Positions 6,858 to 14,338 of a stretch of DNA of 55,345 bases are shown in pieces. Made by a program: the position numbers and the translations under genes. Origin of the DNA: Microbacterium sp. SMR1 (GTDB lineage Bacteria > Actinomycetota > Actinomycetes > Actinomycetales > Microbacteriaceae). Each line of letters opens with the position of its first letter. The first letter of the stretch is position 1. Below the pieces are notes generated by a model. The model had not been told where the DNA came from. It saw only the letters and a program-made list of their open reading frames with translations, and made no database searches. The DNA is taken from NCBI RefSeq assembly GCF_003289625.1, contig NZ_QMBN01000005.1, forward strand, positions 86,998 through 142,342. Direction: 5' to 3'.

Positions 6858-8300
6858 ATGAAGATCCTCGCTCTCGAAGCCAGCACCACCTCGGCGAAGA
6901 CCATGCTCTTCGACACGGACACCGGCGCGGTCGCCGTCCGCAGCCGCCGGTTCGAAGTCGATGGGCCCGATTCGGCCGTCCGAGATGCCGACGCGATCTA
7001 CATCCAGCTCATGGCCCTCGGTCGCGAGGCCGCAGCCGGCCAGCGGATCGACCTCATCGTGCTCAGTGGCACGTGGCACGGCCTCACCCTTCGCTCCGAC
7101 GACCTCTCGGCGGTCACCCCGGTGATGGAGTGGCCCTACACCGGCGCGCAGGACCTCAGCGCCGCCCTCCGTGCGGACGACGACTTCACGTGGTGGTTCT
7201 ACGAGCGCACGGGCTGCATGGTCAATGCCATCTATCCCGTGTTCAAACTTCAGCACCTCCGTGCGCAGGGGCTCGACATCGACGGGCTGCTGGCCCTCGA
7301 CCAGGCCAGCCTCATCTTCGCGCGGATGACGGGTGAGGTCTGGACGAACGACTCCCTGGCCTCAGGCAGCGGGCTGCTCTCCGCCACCGATGCGACGTGG
7401 GACAGCGAGGTCATCGACCGGTTCGATCTCGGTCGCGTCCGGCTGCCCGAGCTGCACGACACCACTGCCACGGCGCCCCTATCGGCCGAGGCCGCGGTGC
7501 TCCTCGGACTCGCCGCGGGCATCCCGGTGCTCACCCCCGGCCCGGACGGCGGCTTGAACCAGATCGGCGACCTCGCGACCGAGCCCGGCGAGATGACCTT
7601 CTCGATGGGGACGAGCGGCGCGCTCCGCGTCGCGTCGCGTCATCCGGCGTTCTCGCCCACGCTGAGCACCTGGTCGTACCGCTCGCCGCTCGGTGCGCTC
7701 AGTGGCGCAGCGACCTCGGGATGCGGCAACTGCGTCGACTGGGCGCGCGACCGCCTGTTCGGGGCTTCGACCGACTACCTCGACATCGAGCCGTCGCTGT
7801 CGACCGACCGGGTCGACCTGCCCGTCTTCCTGCCCTTCCTGTTCGGCGAGCGGAGCCCGGGCTGGCAGGACCAGCGCCGCGGCGGCTTCGTCGATCTCGC
7901 GCCGGCACACTCGCGCGTGGACATGTACCAGTCGGTGCTCGAGGGCATCGTGTACTCGCTCTACCACTGCTACAAGGAGCTCACCGCCCTCGGCGGGACG
8001 CCTCGTCGCATCGTCCTCTCCGGCGGCGTCCTGTCGTCGCCGTTCTGGACGCAGCTCACGGCCGACGTGTTCGGGGTCGAGATGCAGGTCTCGGCGCAGC
8101 AGCACACCTCGATCGTCGGTGCGGTGCGGATGGGGATGCTCGCGAGCGGGCTCGACCTGCGGCATCCGGCCTTCGACGACGTCGAGGTGCGGACGATCAC
8201 GCCTCGTGAGCAGCACCGAGATCGATACGACGAGGGGTTCGCCCGGTACCTCGATCAGTATCAGCGCACGGTGCCCGGGTCGCAGGGAGCCGCGCGATGA
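6858..8300 (+). CDS. FGGY-family carbohydrate kinase, probable gluconokinase
   Basis: 480 aa, two-domain ASKHA kinase that phosphorylates a sugar or sugar acid with ATP. The N-terminal phosphate loop (LALEASTTSAKTMLFD), the substrate loop (SGTWHGL), the second phosphate/adenosine motif (MTFSMGTSGALRV) and the C-terminal FGGY signature region (RRIVLSGGVLSSPFWTQLTADVFG) are all present. Linkage to GntP, gluconate 5-dehydrogenase and gnd makes gluconate the best substrate guess; xylulose or another FGGY substrate cannot be excluded. The ATG at 6858 begins directly at the first beta strand. Its stop overlaps the next ATG (ATGA), so it is co-translated with the dehydrogenase. Confidence 0.88.
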   Translation: MKILALEASTTSAKTMLFDTDTGAVAVRSRRFEVDGPDSAVRDADAIYIQLMALGREAAAGQRIDLIVLSGTWHGLTLRSDDLSAVTPVMEWPYTGAQDLSAALRADDDFTWWFYERTGCMVNAIYPVFKLQHLRAQGLDIDGLLALDQASLIFARMTGEVWTNDSLASGSGLLSATDATWDSEVIDRFDLGRVRLPELHDTTATAPLSAEAAVLLGLAAGIPVLTPGPDGGLNQIGDLATEPGEMTFSMGTSGALRVASRHPAFSPTLSTWSYRSPLGALSGAATSGCGNCVDWARDRLFGASTDYLDIEPSLSTDRVDLPVFLPFLFGERSPGWQDQRRGGFVDLAPAHSRVDMYQSVLEGIVYSLYHCYKELTALGGTPRRIVLSGGVLSSPFWTQLTADVFGVEMQVSAQQHTSIVGAVRMGMLASGLDLRHPAFDDVEVRTITPREQHRDRYDEGFARYLDQYQRTVPGSQGAAR

Positions 8301-9265
8301 GAGTCCTGGTGACACCGACCTCCCTGTGCCGCGATCCGGAGGGCGCGTCGCTCCGCAGGCTCCGTGACGAGGTCGGCGAGGTCGTCCTCAATCCCCACGG
8401 ACGCCCGCTCACCGCGGCGGAGCTCGTCCCGCTCGTCGCCGACGTCGACGGCATCATCGCCGGGCTCGACGACTATGACGCCGCCGTGTTCGAGGCTGCG
8501 CCCCGTCTGCGCGTCCTCGCGCGCTACGGCGTCGGCGTGGACCGGGTCGACCTGGACGCCGCGGCGGCGCGGGGCGTCGTCGTGACGCGGACGCCCGGCG
8601 CCAACGCGATCGCGGTAGCCGAGCTCGCGATCGGCCTCGTGCTCGCCGCAGCGCGGGGCATCCCGCGGCTCGACGAGGCGGTGCGTGCGGGGGAGTGGCC
8701 GCGCCTCGAGGGCAAGGAGCTCACGGGCGGCACCGCCGGGGTCGTGGGCTTCGGGGCGATCGGCCGCCTGGTCGCCGAGCGTGCGCGGGGCCTCGGCATG
8801 ACGGCGATCGCGTACGACCCGATGCTGCCCGACGAGGCGTTCGCGCAGGCCGGGGTCGAGCGGGTCGGCATCGACGAGCTGTGCCGCCGCAGCGATGTGG
8901 TGAGCCTGCACGTCCCGCTGCTGCCCGAGACCCGTCATCTGCTCGATGCGCGCCGACTGACCCTGCTGCCGCCGGGAGCGATCGTCGTCAACACCGCGCG
9001 TGGCGGCCTGCTCGACGAAGCCGCGGCGCGCCGCGCACTCGACGAGGGGCGCCTCCACGGGGTCGCCGTGGATGTCTACGAGACCGAGCCGCCGTCCAGT
9101 TCGCCGCTCGTCGGGCATCCCGGCGTGGTGGCGACGCCGCATGCGGGCGGGCACACGAGCGGTGCGGTGCAGCGGATGACGGATCAGTCGATCGATGCGC
9201 TGCTGGCCGCGCTGCGCGGCGAGCAGCCCGACGGCCTGGTCACACCAGCGCCCGGACCTCGCTGA
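8297..9265 (+). CDS. D-2-hydroxyacid dehydrogenase, possible 2-ketogluconate reductase
   Basis: 322 aa NAD(P)-dependent enzyme of the SerA/GhrB superfamily. The nucleotide-binding loop is GGTAGVVGFGAIGRLVAERA. The catalytic residues lie in the Arg motif VNTARGGLLDE, the Glu in DVYETEPP and the His in TPHAGGHTS. There is no C-terminal ACT domain, so it is not a standard regulated PGDH. It is translationally coupled to the sugar kinase. In a gluconate cluster the likely reaction is 2-keto-D-gluconate to D-gluconate, as in GhrB/TkrA-type enzymes; phosphoglycerate or glyoxylate are alternatives. Its 3' end overlaps the convergent GntR gene by 26 bases. Confidence 0.82.
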   Translation: MRVLVTPTSLCRDPEGASLRRLRDEVGEVVLNPHGRPLTAAELVPLVADVDGIIAGLDDYDAAVFEAAPRLRVLARYGVGVDRVDLDAAAARGVVVTRTPGANAIAVAELAIGLVLAAARGIPRLDEAVRAGEWPRLEGKELTGGTAGVVGFGAIGRLVAERARGLGMTAIAYDPMLPDEAFAQAGVERVGIDELCRRSDVVSLHVPLLPETRHLLDARRLTLLPPGAIVVNTARGGLLDEAAARRALDEGRLHGVAVDVYETEPPSSSPLVGHPGVVATPHAGGHTSGAVQRMTDQSIDALLAALRGEQPDGLVTPAPGPR

Positions 9266-9935
9266 GGACCGCGTCGACGTAGCCACGGGTGTGGCGCTCC
9301 GCACCGTCGGCGTCGCCGCGCGCGATCGCCGCGGCGGTGCGCACGTGGTTGTCGAGCGCCGCTTCGTAGGGGATCGCGGGAGTGAGTCCCACGTCGGAGC
9401 GCCCGGCGATGACGGCGGCGATCGCCGCCTTGTTCGCGGCGAGCATGAGGTTGCCGCTCATGTCGAGGATGAGGTCGTGGAACTGGATGTCGACCTCGAG
9501 GTACTCCGGCGATGCGCCCTCGCCGCTGCGACCGAGCTCCTCGAGACGCGCCGCGAGGCCGAGGAGCTGCGAGCGCTGCACGTCGGTGCCGCGCTGGGCG
9601 GCCAGTCGTGCGGCGATCGGCTCAACGGCGGACCGCAGCTCGTTCACCACGACGATCTGGTGGTCGCGGCGCGGTGATGCGAGCTGCCAGCCGATGAGGC
9701 GGGTATCGAGCGCGCTCCACTCGTTCGTCGGCGTCACGGTGAGACCGACGCGCCGGCGCGACGAGAGCATCCCCATCGCCTCCAGCACCCGAACCGCTTC
9801 GCGGATGACGGTGCGAGAGACCCCGAACTCGGCTTCGAGGTCGGCCAGAGTGCACACCGATCCGGGGGCGAGCTCGCCCGAGGCGATGCGCAGGCCGAGC
9901 GAGTCGAGCACGGATCCGTGGGATGCCTGCGCCAT
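9240..9935 (-). CDS. GntR-family regulator, FCD (FadR) type
   Basis: 231 aa. N-terminal winged helix at about residues 5-70 (LGLRIASGELAPGSV, LEAEFGVSRTVIREAVRVLEAMGML). It is followed by the all-helical FCD effector domain, whose metal/ligand residues include the Asp/His pattern DIQFHDLILDMSGN and a late His (LDNHVRTAAAI). Effectors of this subfamily are often hexonates or hexuronates, which fits the neighbours. GGAGGC precedes the ATG. Two direct-repeat copies of AATACGATCA lie immediately upstream, between this gene and gntP, and a related palindrome lies at the eda/kinase promoter. I infer that this protein represses the whole cluster and itself. Confidence 0.9.
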   Translation of the reverse strand: MAQASHGSVLDSLGLRIASGELAPGSVCTLADLEAEFGVSRTVIREAVRVLEAMGMLSSRRRVGLTVTPTNEWSALDTRLIGWQLASPRRDHQIVVVNELRSAVEPIAARLAAQRGTDVQRSQLLGLAARLEELGRSGEGASPEYLEVDIQFHDLILDMSGNLMLAANKAAIAAVIAGRSDVGLTPAIPYEAALDNHVRTAAAIARGDADGAERHTRGYVDAVLSEVRALV

Positions 9936-9948
9936 GACGCCTCCGATA

Positions 9949-9958
9949 AATACGATCA
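9949..9958. promoter_or_regulatory. GntR-type operator half, site 1
   Basis: AATACGATCA, 13 bases upstream of the regulator start. It repeats exactly 22 bp further on (two helical turns). Confidence 0.55.
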
Positions 9959-9970
9959 GTGGTTGTAAAA

Positions 9971-9980
9971 AATACGATCA
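9971..9980. promoter_or_regulatory. GntR-type operator half, site 2
   Basis: Second AATACGATCA, followed by TTG. Extended to AATACGATCATT, its reverse complement reads AATGATCGTATT, close to the palindrome at 6795-6809 (AATGATCATATCATT). Confidence 0.55.
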
Positions 9981-10038
9981 TTGTGCGAGGATCGCTCTGC
10001 TCCGCTGCCGTGGCACGGGGCAGCTCGAATCCTAACGC

Positions 10039-10072
10039 GGGACGATCCGCGGGGCTCAGCCCGCGGTCGTCC
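10039..10072 (+). other. Hairpin in gntP leader
   Basis: GGACGATCCGCGGG pairs with CCCGCGGTCGTCC apart from one bulged base, closing a short loop 27 bases before the gntP start. It may be an attenuator or an mRNA-stabilising structure. No U-tract. Confidence 0.45.
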
Positions 10073-10098
10073 GCTTCCCGACATCAACGGAGATACCG

Positions 10099-11487
10099 AT
10101 GGAAGACTGGACCCAGACCCTGGGCGCCGGACCGCTGCTGCTCATCGCAGTCGGCGCGATCGCCCTCATCCTGTTCCTGATCATCGTCTGCAAGGTCCAC
10201 GCCTTCCTGACGCTGATCATCGTCTCGCTGGTCACCGCGTTCGTCGCGCAGGTGCCGGTCTCGGCGATCGCGAAGACGCTCACCGACGGATTCGGTGGGA
10301 CACTCGCCGGAGTCGCCCTCCTCGTCGCCCTCGGCGCGATGCTGGGCAGGCTCATCGAGCACTCCGGCGGCGCCAAGGCGCTCGCCGACAAGTTCGTCGA
10401 GGTCTTCGGCGAGAAGCGAGCACCCTTCGCGCTCGGCATCGCGTCGCTCATCCTCGGCTTCCCGATGTTCTTCGACGCGGGCCTGGTGATGATGCTCCCG
10501 ATCATCTTCGCGATCGCCCGCCGCGTCTCGAAGGCGAACGTCCTGCTCTTCGGCATCCCCGCCGCCGCGGCGTTCTCCGTCATGCACGTCTTCCTGCCGC
10601 CGCACCCCGGCCCCGTCACGGCGACCGAGGCGTACGGAGCCAACCTCGGTCTCGTCCTTCTCCTCGGCCTCGTCGTCGTCTTCCCCGTCTGGTACGTCTC
10701 CGGTTACCTGTGGGGCAAGTTCATCGCCGCGCGCATCCCGCTGCCGGTGCCGGCTCTCTTCGGCGAGAAGGATGACGACCAGCCGGCGAACCCGCCGCGT
10801 CCGCTGACGATCGTCCTGCTCCTGCTCCTGCCGATGTTCCTCATCTTCATGAACACGGGGCTCACGACCCTCGCCTCCGCCGGCGCCGTGTCGACGGACG
10901 ACCTGTGGGTCCAGGTGCTGGTGCTCCTCGGCAACTCCTTCGTGGCTCTGCTCATCACCGTCATCGTCGCGACCTTCGTGCTGGGCACGCGCCGCGGTGA
11001 GAACGGCACGGCGCTCGAGAAGGTCGTCGACTCGGCCCTCGGCCCGGTGTCCTCGGTCATCCTCATCACCGGCGCCGGCGGCATGTTCGGCGGCGTCCTG
11101 CGCGCCTCGGGCATCGGTGACGCGCTCGCCGACACGCTGTCCGACCTCGGCCTGCCGATCATCGTGGCCGCATACGTCATCGCCGTCATCATCCGCCTCG
11201 CGCAGGGGTCGGCCACCGTCGCTCTGGTGACGGCAGCAGGCCTCGCGGCGCCGGCTGTCGCTGCGGGTGACTTCAACCCGCTCCAGGTGGCCGCCATCGT
11301 CCTGGCCACCGCGGCCGGCTCGGTGTTCGCCGGACACGTCAACGACTCGGGCTTCTGGCTCGTGGGCCGCCTCATGGGCATGGACGTGAAGACGACCCTG
11401 AAGACGTGGACCGTGCAGCAGGCCATCGAGTCCGTGACCGCGTTCGTGCTCGTGCTCGGTCTGTTCGGGCTCGCGTCCCTCATCTGA
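10099..11487 (+). CDS. gntP: GntP-family gluconate/idonate permease
   Basis: 462 aa, about 12-14 hydrophobic segments, a proton symporter of the gluconate:H+ symporter family. Family hallmarks include GGTLAGVALLVALGAMLGRLIEHSGGA, GFPMFFDAGLVMMLPII, HPGPVTA, GGMFGGVLRASGIG and the C-terminal GHVNDSGFWLVG. Paralogues carry gluconate, L-idonate or related hexonates, and the downstream idonate and 5-ketogluconate enzymes make either substrate plausible. GGAGA precedes the ATG. It is the first gene of a plus-strand operon with the next two genes (40 and 15 base gaps) and is divergent from the GntR regulator across the tandem operator. Confidence 0.93.
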   Translation: MEDWTQTLGAGPLLLIAVGAIALILFLIIVCKVHAFLTLIIVSLVTAFVAQVPVSAIAKTLTDGFGGTLAGVALLVALGAMLGRLIEHSGGAKALADKFVEVFGEKRAPFALGIASLILGFPMFFDAGLVMMLPIIFAIARRVSKANVLLFGIPAAAAFSVMHVFLPPHPGPVTATEAYGANLGLVLLLGLVVVFPVWYVSGYLWGKFIAARIPLPVPALFGEKDDDQPANPPRPLTIVLLLLLPMFLIFMNTGLTTLASAGAVSTDDLWVQVLVLLGNSFVALLITVIVATFVLGTRRGENGTALEKVVDSALGPVSSVILITGAGGMFGGVLRASGIGDALADTLSDLGLPIIVAAYVIAVIIRLAQGSATVALVTAAGLAAPAVAAGDFNPLQVAAIVLATAAGSVFAGHVNDSGFWLVGRLMGMDVKTTLKTWTVQQAIESVTAFVLVLGLFGLASLI

Positions 11488-11527
11488 GCCGCTGCTGACG
11501 GCTCTGCCCTGACGACAAGGAGTTCCG

Positions 11528-12295
11528 ATGTCCTCTCTGTTCGATGTGACCGGACGCGTCGCCCTCGTGACGGGCTCGTCGCGCGGGCTCGGGCGCTCCC
11601 TCGCGCTCGCGCTCGCCCGCGAAGGCGCACGTGTCGTCGTGCACGGCCGTGATGCCGAGGCGGTCGAGCGCACGCGGCGTGAGGCCGCCGAAGCCGGTTC
11701 GCCGGAACCGGTGGCGGCGGTCTTCGACGTCACGGATGCCGCTGCCGTCGAGGCGGGCGTCGCGGCCATCGTCGCCGAGGTCGGGGTGCCCGACATCCTC
11801 GTCAACAACGCGGGGATTCAGCGGCGCGCCCCCTTCGCGGAGTTCTCGGTGTCCGACTGGGACGAGATCGTCGCGGCCAACCTCAACGGCGTCTTCTACG
11901 TCGCGCGTTTCGTGGCGCCAGGAATGGTCGAGCGCGGGTCGGGGAAGATCGTCAACATCGCCTCTGTGCAGTCGGCGCTGGCGCGCCAGACGATCGCGCC
12001 GTACTCGGCGACGAAGGGCGCGGTAGCGCAGCTCACGAAGGGGATGGCGGCCGACCTCGCTCGGCACAACGTGCAGGTGAACGCGCTGTCACCCGGCTAC
12101 TTCGCAACCGAGATGAACCGCGCCCTCGTCGACGACGCCGATTTCAGTGCGTGGCTCACGCAGCGCACCCCGGCACAGCGCTGGGGCGACTTCAGCGAGC
12201 TCGACGGGGCCCTGCTCTTCCTCTGCTCGGATGCCTCGAGCTTCGTGTCGGGGCAGAACATCTTCGTCGACGGCGGCATGACCGCCGTCGTCTGA
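11528..12295 (+). CDS. idnO: SDR oxidoreductase, gluconate 5-dehydrogenase
   Basis: 255 aa classical short-chain dehydrogenase. The cofactor motif is TGSSRGLG, followed by NNAG, the catalytic Ser region (VNIASVQSA) and YSATKGA (YxxxK), and the C-terminal FVSGQNIFVDGGMTAV. The Arg after TGSS favours NADPH. The closest family by eye is IdnO/Ga5DH, which interconverts 5-keto-D-gluconate and D-gluconate; immediate linkage to an IdnD-like gene and GntP supports this. AAGGAG lies six bases before the ATG. Confidence 0.85.
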   Translation: MSSLFDVTGRVALVTGSSRGLGRSLALALAREGARVVVHGRDAEAVERTRREAAEAGSPEPVAAVFDVTDAAAVEAGVAAIVAEVGVPDILVNNAGIQRRAPFAEFSVSDWDEIVAANLNGVFYVARFVAPGMVERGSGKIVNIASVQSALARQTIAPYSATKGAVAQLTKGMAADLARHNVQVNALSPGYFATEMNRALVDDADFSAWLTQRTPAQRWGDFSELDGALLFLCSDASSFVSGQNIFVDGGMTAVV

Positions 12296-12310
12296 TCCGG
12301 AAGGACCGCC

Positions 12311-13324
12311 ATGCACGCAGCGCACATCCATGGAAAACAGCACATCGAGATCTCGGACGTCCCCGCGCCGTCGCCCGGCGAGGGGGAGGTGCGGATCCGC
12401 GTCGACTACGTCGGCATCTGCGGGTCGGACCTGCACTACTACTACGAGGGCGCCAATGGAGCCTTCGTCGTGCGAGAGCCCCTCATCCCCGGGCACGAGC
12501 TCAGCGGCCGCATCGATCTCGACCCCACGGGGCAGTGGGAGCCCGGCACGCCGGTGACGCTTCACCCCGCCACCTTCGGGCGGAAGGTCGAGGCGATCGC
12601 CGACGACCCGCACCTCTGGCCGGGCGGAGCGTATCTGGGCAGCGCCTCGACGACGCCGCACACGCAGGGCGCCCTCGCCGAGCTCATCGTCGCGGACCGC
12701 GCCATGGTGCGGCCGCTTCCGTCGACGCTGCCGACCCGGCGGGCGGTGCTGGCCGAGCCGCTCGCGGTCGCCCTGCACGGGCTGGGGAAAGCGGGCGAGA
12801 TCTCGGGTGCGCGGGTTCTCGTGACCGGGGCCGGGCCCATCGGGCTGCTGGCGGTGGCCGCCGCGATCGCCGCAGGTGCGGGGGAGGTGCACGCGACGGA
12901 CGTGCTCGCCGGCCCGCTCGAGCGCGCACGACGACTCGGTGCGACGACGACGTTCGACGTGACGACCGAGCAGCCGCCGGCAGACGCCTACGACGTCGTG
13001 CTGGAGTGCTCGGGCGTCGCGGCGTCGGTGTCCGCCGCGTTGCGCGCGGTGCGGCCGGCGGGGCGCGTCGTGCAGGTGGGCATGGTCCCCAACGAGCCGC
13101 GACCGGTCAACCTGGCGCCCTTCATCTCAAAGGAGGTCGTCTACGTCGGCACGTTCCGCTTCAAGGACGAGATCGACGAGGCGGTGCGCCTCCTCGACGA
13201 GCGACCCGAGATCGAGCAGGTGATCACCCACGTCGTCGACGCCGCCGACATCGTCGAGGCGTTCGCGACGGCGAAGGACTCGGAGGCGTCCGGCAAGGTC
13301 GTCGTCGCGGTCTGGCCCGCCTGA
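12311..13324 (+). CDS. idnD: Zinc-type alcohol dehydrogenase, L-idonate 5-dehydrogenase-like
   Basis: 337 aa medium-chain dehydrogenase that would oxidise L-idonate to 5-ketogluconate, the substrate of the preceding SDR. The N-terminal half resembles IdnD: catalytic zinc Cys in VGICGSDLHYYYEG, His/Glu in IPGHELSG, and AEPLAVALHG. The Rossmann loop is VTGAGPIGLL. The lobe that normally holds four structural-zinc cysteines is replaced by a Cys-free stretch (TFGRKVEAIADDPHLWPGG), so the structural zinc is lost. GGAAGGA precedes the ATG. It could be another polyol dehydrogenase such as a sorbitol/threonine type. Confidence 0.85.
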   Translation: MHAAHIHGKQHIEISDVPAPSPGEGEVRIRVDYVGICGSDLHYYYEGANGAFVVREPLIPGHELSGRIDLDPTGQWEPGTPVTLHPATFGRKVEAIADDPHLWPGGAYLGSASTTPHTQGALAELIVADRAMVRPLPSTLPTRRAVLAEPLAVALHGLGKAGEISGARVLVTGAGPIGLLAVAAAIAAGAGEVHATDVLAGPLERARRLGATTTFDVTTEQPPADAYDVVLECSGVAASVSAALRAVRPAGRVVQVGMVPNEPRPVNLAPFISKEVVYVGTFRFKDEIDEAVRLLDERPEIEQVITHVVDAADIVEAFATAKDSEASGKVVVAVWPA

Positions 13325-13421
13325 GCCGACACGAAAGCGCGAGGCTGACGGAGACGATCGACCCGAGCGTCATCGCTCCGATGACCCACAGAAGCACGTG
13401 AGAGAACCAGCCGTATTCCAT
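13224..13421 (-). CDS. Small single-span membrane protein (putative)
   Basis: 65 aa, not recognised. An excellent Shine-Dalgarno (GGAGG, 4 bases) precedes the ATG, followed by a hydrophobic helix (HVLLWVIGAMTLGSIVSVSLAL, about residues 8-29) and a very Arg-rich tail. The last 100 bases lie antisense within the idnD 3' end, so the tail composition may reflect idnD codons, and the true reading frame could be shorter in relatives. The strong ribosome site and the start outside idnD argue for a real gene. Confidence 0.45.
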   Translation of the reverse strand: MEYGWFSHVLLWVIGAMTLGSIVSVSLALSCRLRRARPRRRPCRTPPSPSPSRTPRRCRRRRRRG

Positions 13422-13469
13422 TTTTCCTCCGGGCGTAGACGACGTCTCACCCACCCTACCCAGCGCTGG

Positions 13470-13475
13470 TAGAGT
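13470..13475 (+). promoter_or_regulatory. -10 element upstream of rplY, with long leader
   Basis: TAGAGT at the edge of an imperfect inverted repeat (CTACC...GGTAG). It would give a leader of about 150 bases. The leader contains a short GCCCGC/GCGGG hairpin and could be a structured ribosomal-protein leader; I cannot assign it to a known class. Confidence 0.35.
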
Positions 13476-13634
13476 AGGGGTGTACTTCGGCGAGGGATGC
13501 CGCGTGCCCGCTGTGCGGGAACCGGGATCCGTGATCGACGAGGGTGTGTGCAGGACGTTTCCTCTCCACGCGCTCGCGTTCGCGTCGAACCCGCATACCG
13601 CTGAGCAGGGCCCCGGGCCCACAAGGAGAAACGC

Positions 13635-14273
13635 ATGTCCACCGAGACCGACACCAAGGTCGTTGCAGAGACGCGCACCAACTTCGGCAAGGGCTTCGCC
13701 CGCCGTCTGCGTGCCGCCGGTCAGATCCCCGCCGTCATCTACGGGCACGGCACCGACCCCGTGCACGTCGCCCTGCCGGGCCACCAGATGCTGCTGCTCG
13801 TCCGCCGCGCGAACGCCGTCATCGAGCTGACCATCGACGGCAAGGAGCAGCTGGTCCTCGTCAAGGACGTCCAGCGCGACCCCGTGCGCCAGATCATCGA
13901 GCACATCGACCTCCTCGTCGTGAAGAAGGGCGAGAAGGTCCAGGTCGACGTTCCCGTCGTCGTGACCGGCGAGCCGTTCTCGGGCACCATCGCGACGCAG
14001 GACGCGTCGTCGATCACGCTCGAGGCCGAGGCCACCCACATCCCCACCAACGTCGAGGTCGACGTCGAAGGCCTCGAGGACGGCGCGCGCATCACGGCCG
14101 CGGACCTGACGCTGCCCCGCGGCGCCACGCTGGTGACCGACCCCGAGACGCTCGTCGTCGCCGTGTCGGTCCCCGCAGCGACGCTCGCCGCCGTCGACGA
14201 GATCGAGGCCGCCGACGAGGCGACCGCCGCCGAGCAGTCCGACGAGGCTGAGGGCGACGAGAAGTCCGAGTAA
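13635..14273 (+). CDS. rplY: 50S ribosomal protein L25/general stress protein Ctc
   Basis: 212 aa, the long CTC form of bL25 that binds 5S rRNA. The N-terminal RNA-binding domain (residues about 8-95: RTNFGKGFARRLRAAGQIPAVIYGHG...HIDLL) and the C-terminal beta domain (VPVVVTGEPFS...ATHIPTNVEVDVEGL) are complete. An acidic tail (AADEATAAEQSDEAEGDEKSE) is common in Actinobacteria. AAGGAGA precedes the ATG. It sits just upstream of pth, the usual ctc-pth arrangement; a hairpin separates the two. Confidence 0.95.
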   Translation: MSTETDTKVVAETRTNFGKGFARRLRAAGQIPAVIYGHGTDPVHVALPGHQMLLLVRRANAVIELTIDGKEQLVLVKDVQRDPVRQIIEHIDLLVVKKGEKVQVDVPVVVTGEPFSGTIATQDASSITLEAEATHIPTNVEVDVEGLEDGARITAADLTLPRGATLVTDPETLVVAVSVPAATLAAVDEIEAADEATAAEQSDEAEGDEKSE

Positions 14274-14285
14274 TACTCACCCCTG

Positions 14286-14320
14286 CGGAGCCCGTTCTCA
14301 CCTCGTGAGGACGGGCTCCG
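14286..14320 (+). terminator. Hairpin between rplY and pth
   Basis: CGGAGCCCGT pairs with ACGGGCTCCG, with TCTCAC/GTGAGG extending the stem around a CTC loop. It is followed by GTCGTTCG rather than a U-run. Probably a partial terminator. Confidence 0.6.
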
Positions 14321-14338
14321 TCGTTCGAAAGGCGCGCC

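Noticed and set aside
8297..9265. Standard phosphoglycerate dehydrogenase of serine synthesis
   Set aside because: Lacks the C-terminal regulatory domains of actinobacterial SerA and is coupled to a sugar kinase; assigned as a general D-2-hydroxyacid dehydrogenase.
4437..13324. Complete Entner-Doudoroff pathway
   Set aside because: The aldolase is present, but no 6-phosphogluconate dehydratase gene lies in the window; the pathway cannot be claimed.
13476..13634. Known ribosomal-protein leader or riboswitch before rplY
   Set aside because: A leader and a small hairpin are visible, but I could not match it to a defined class by eye.
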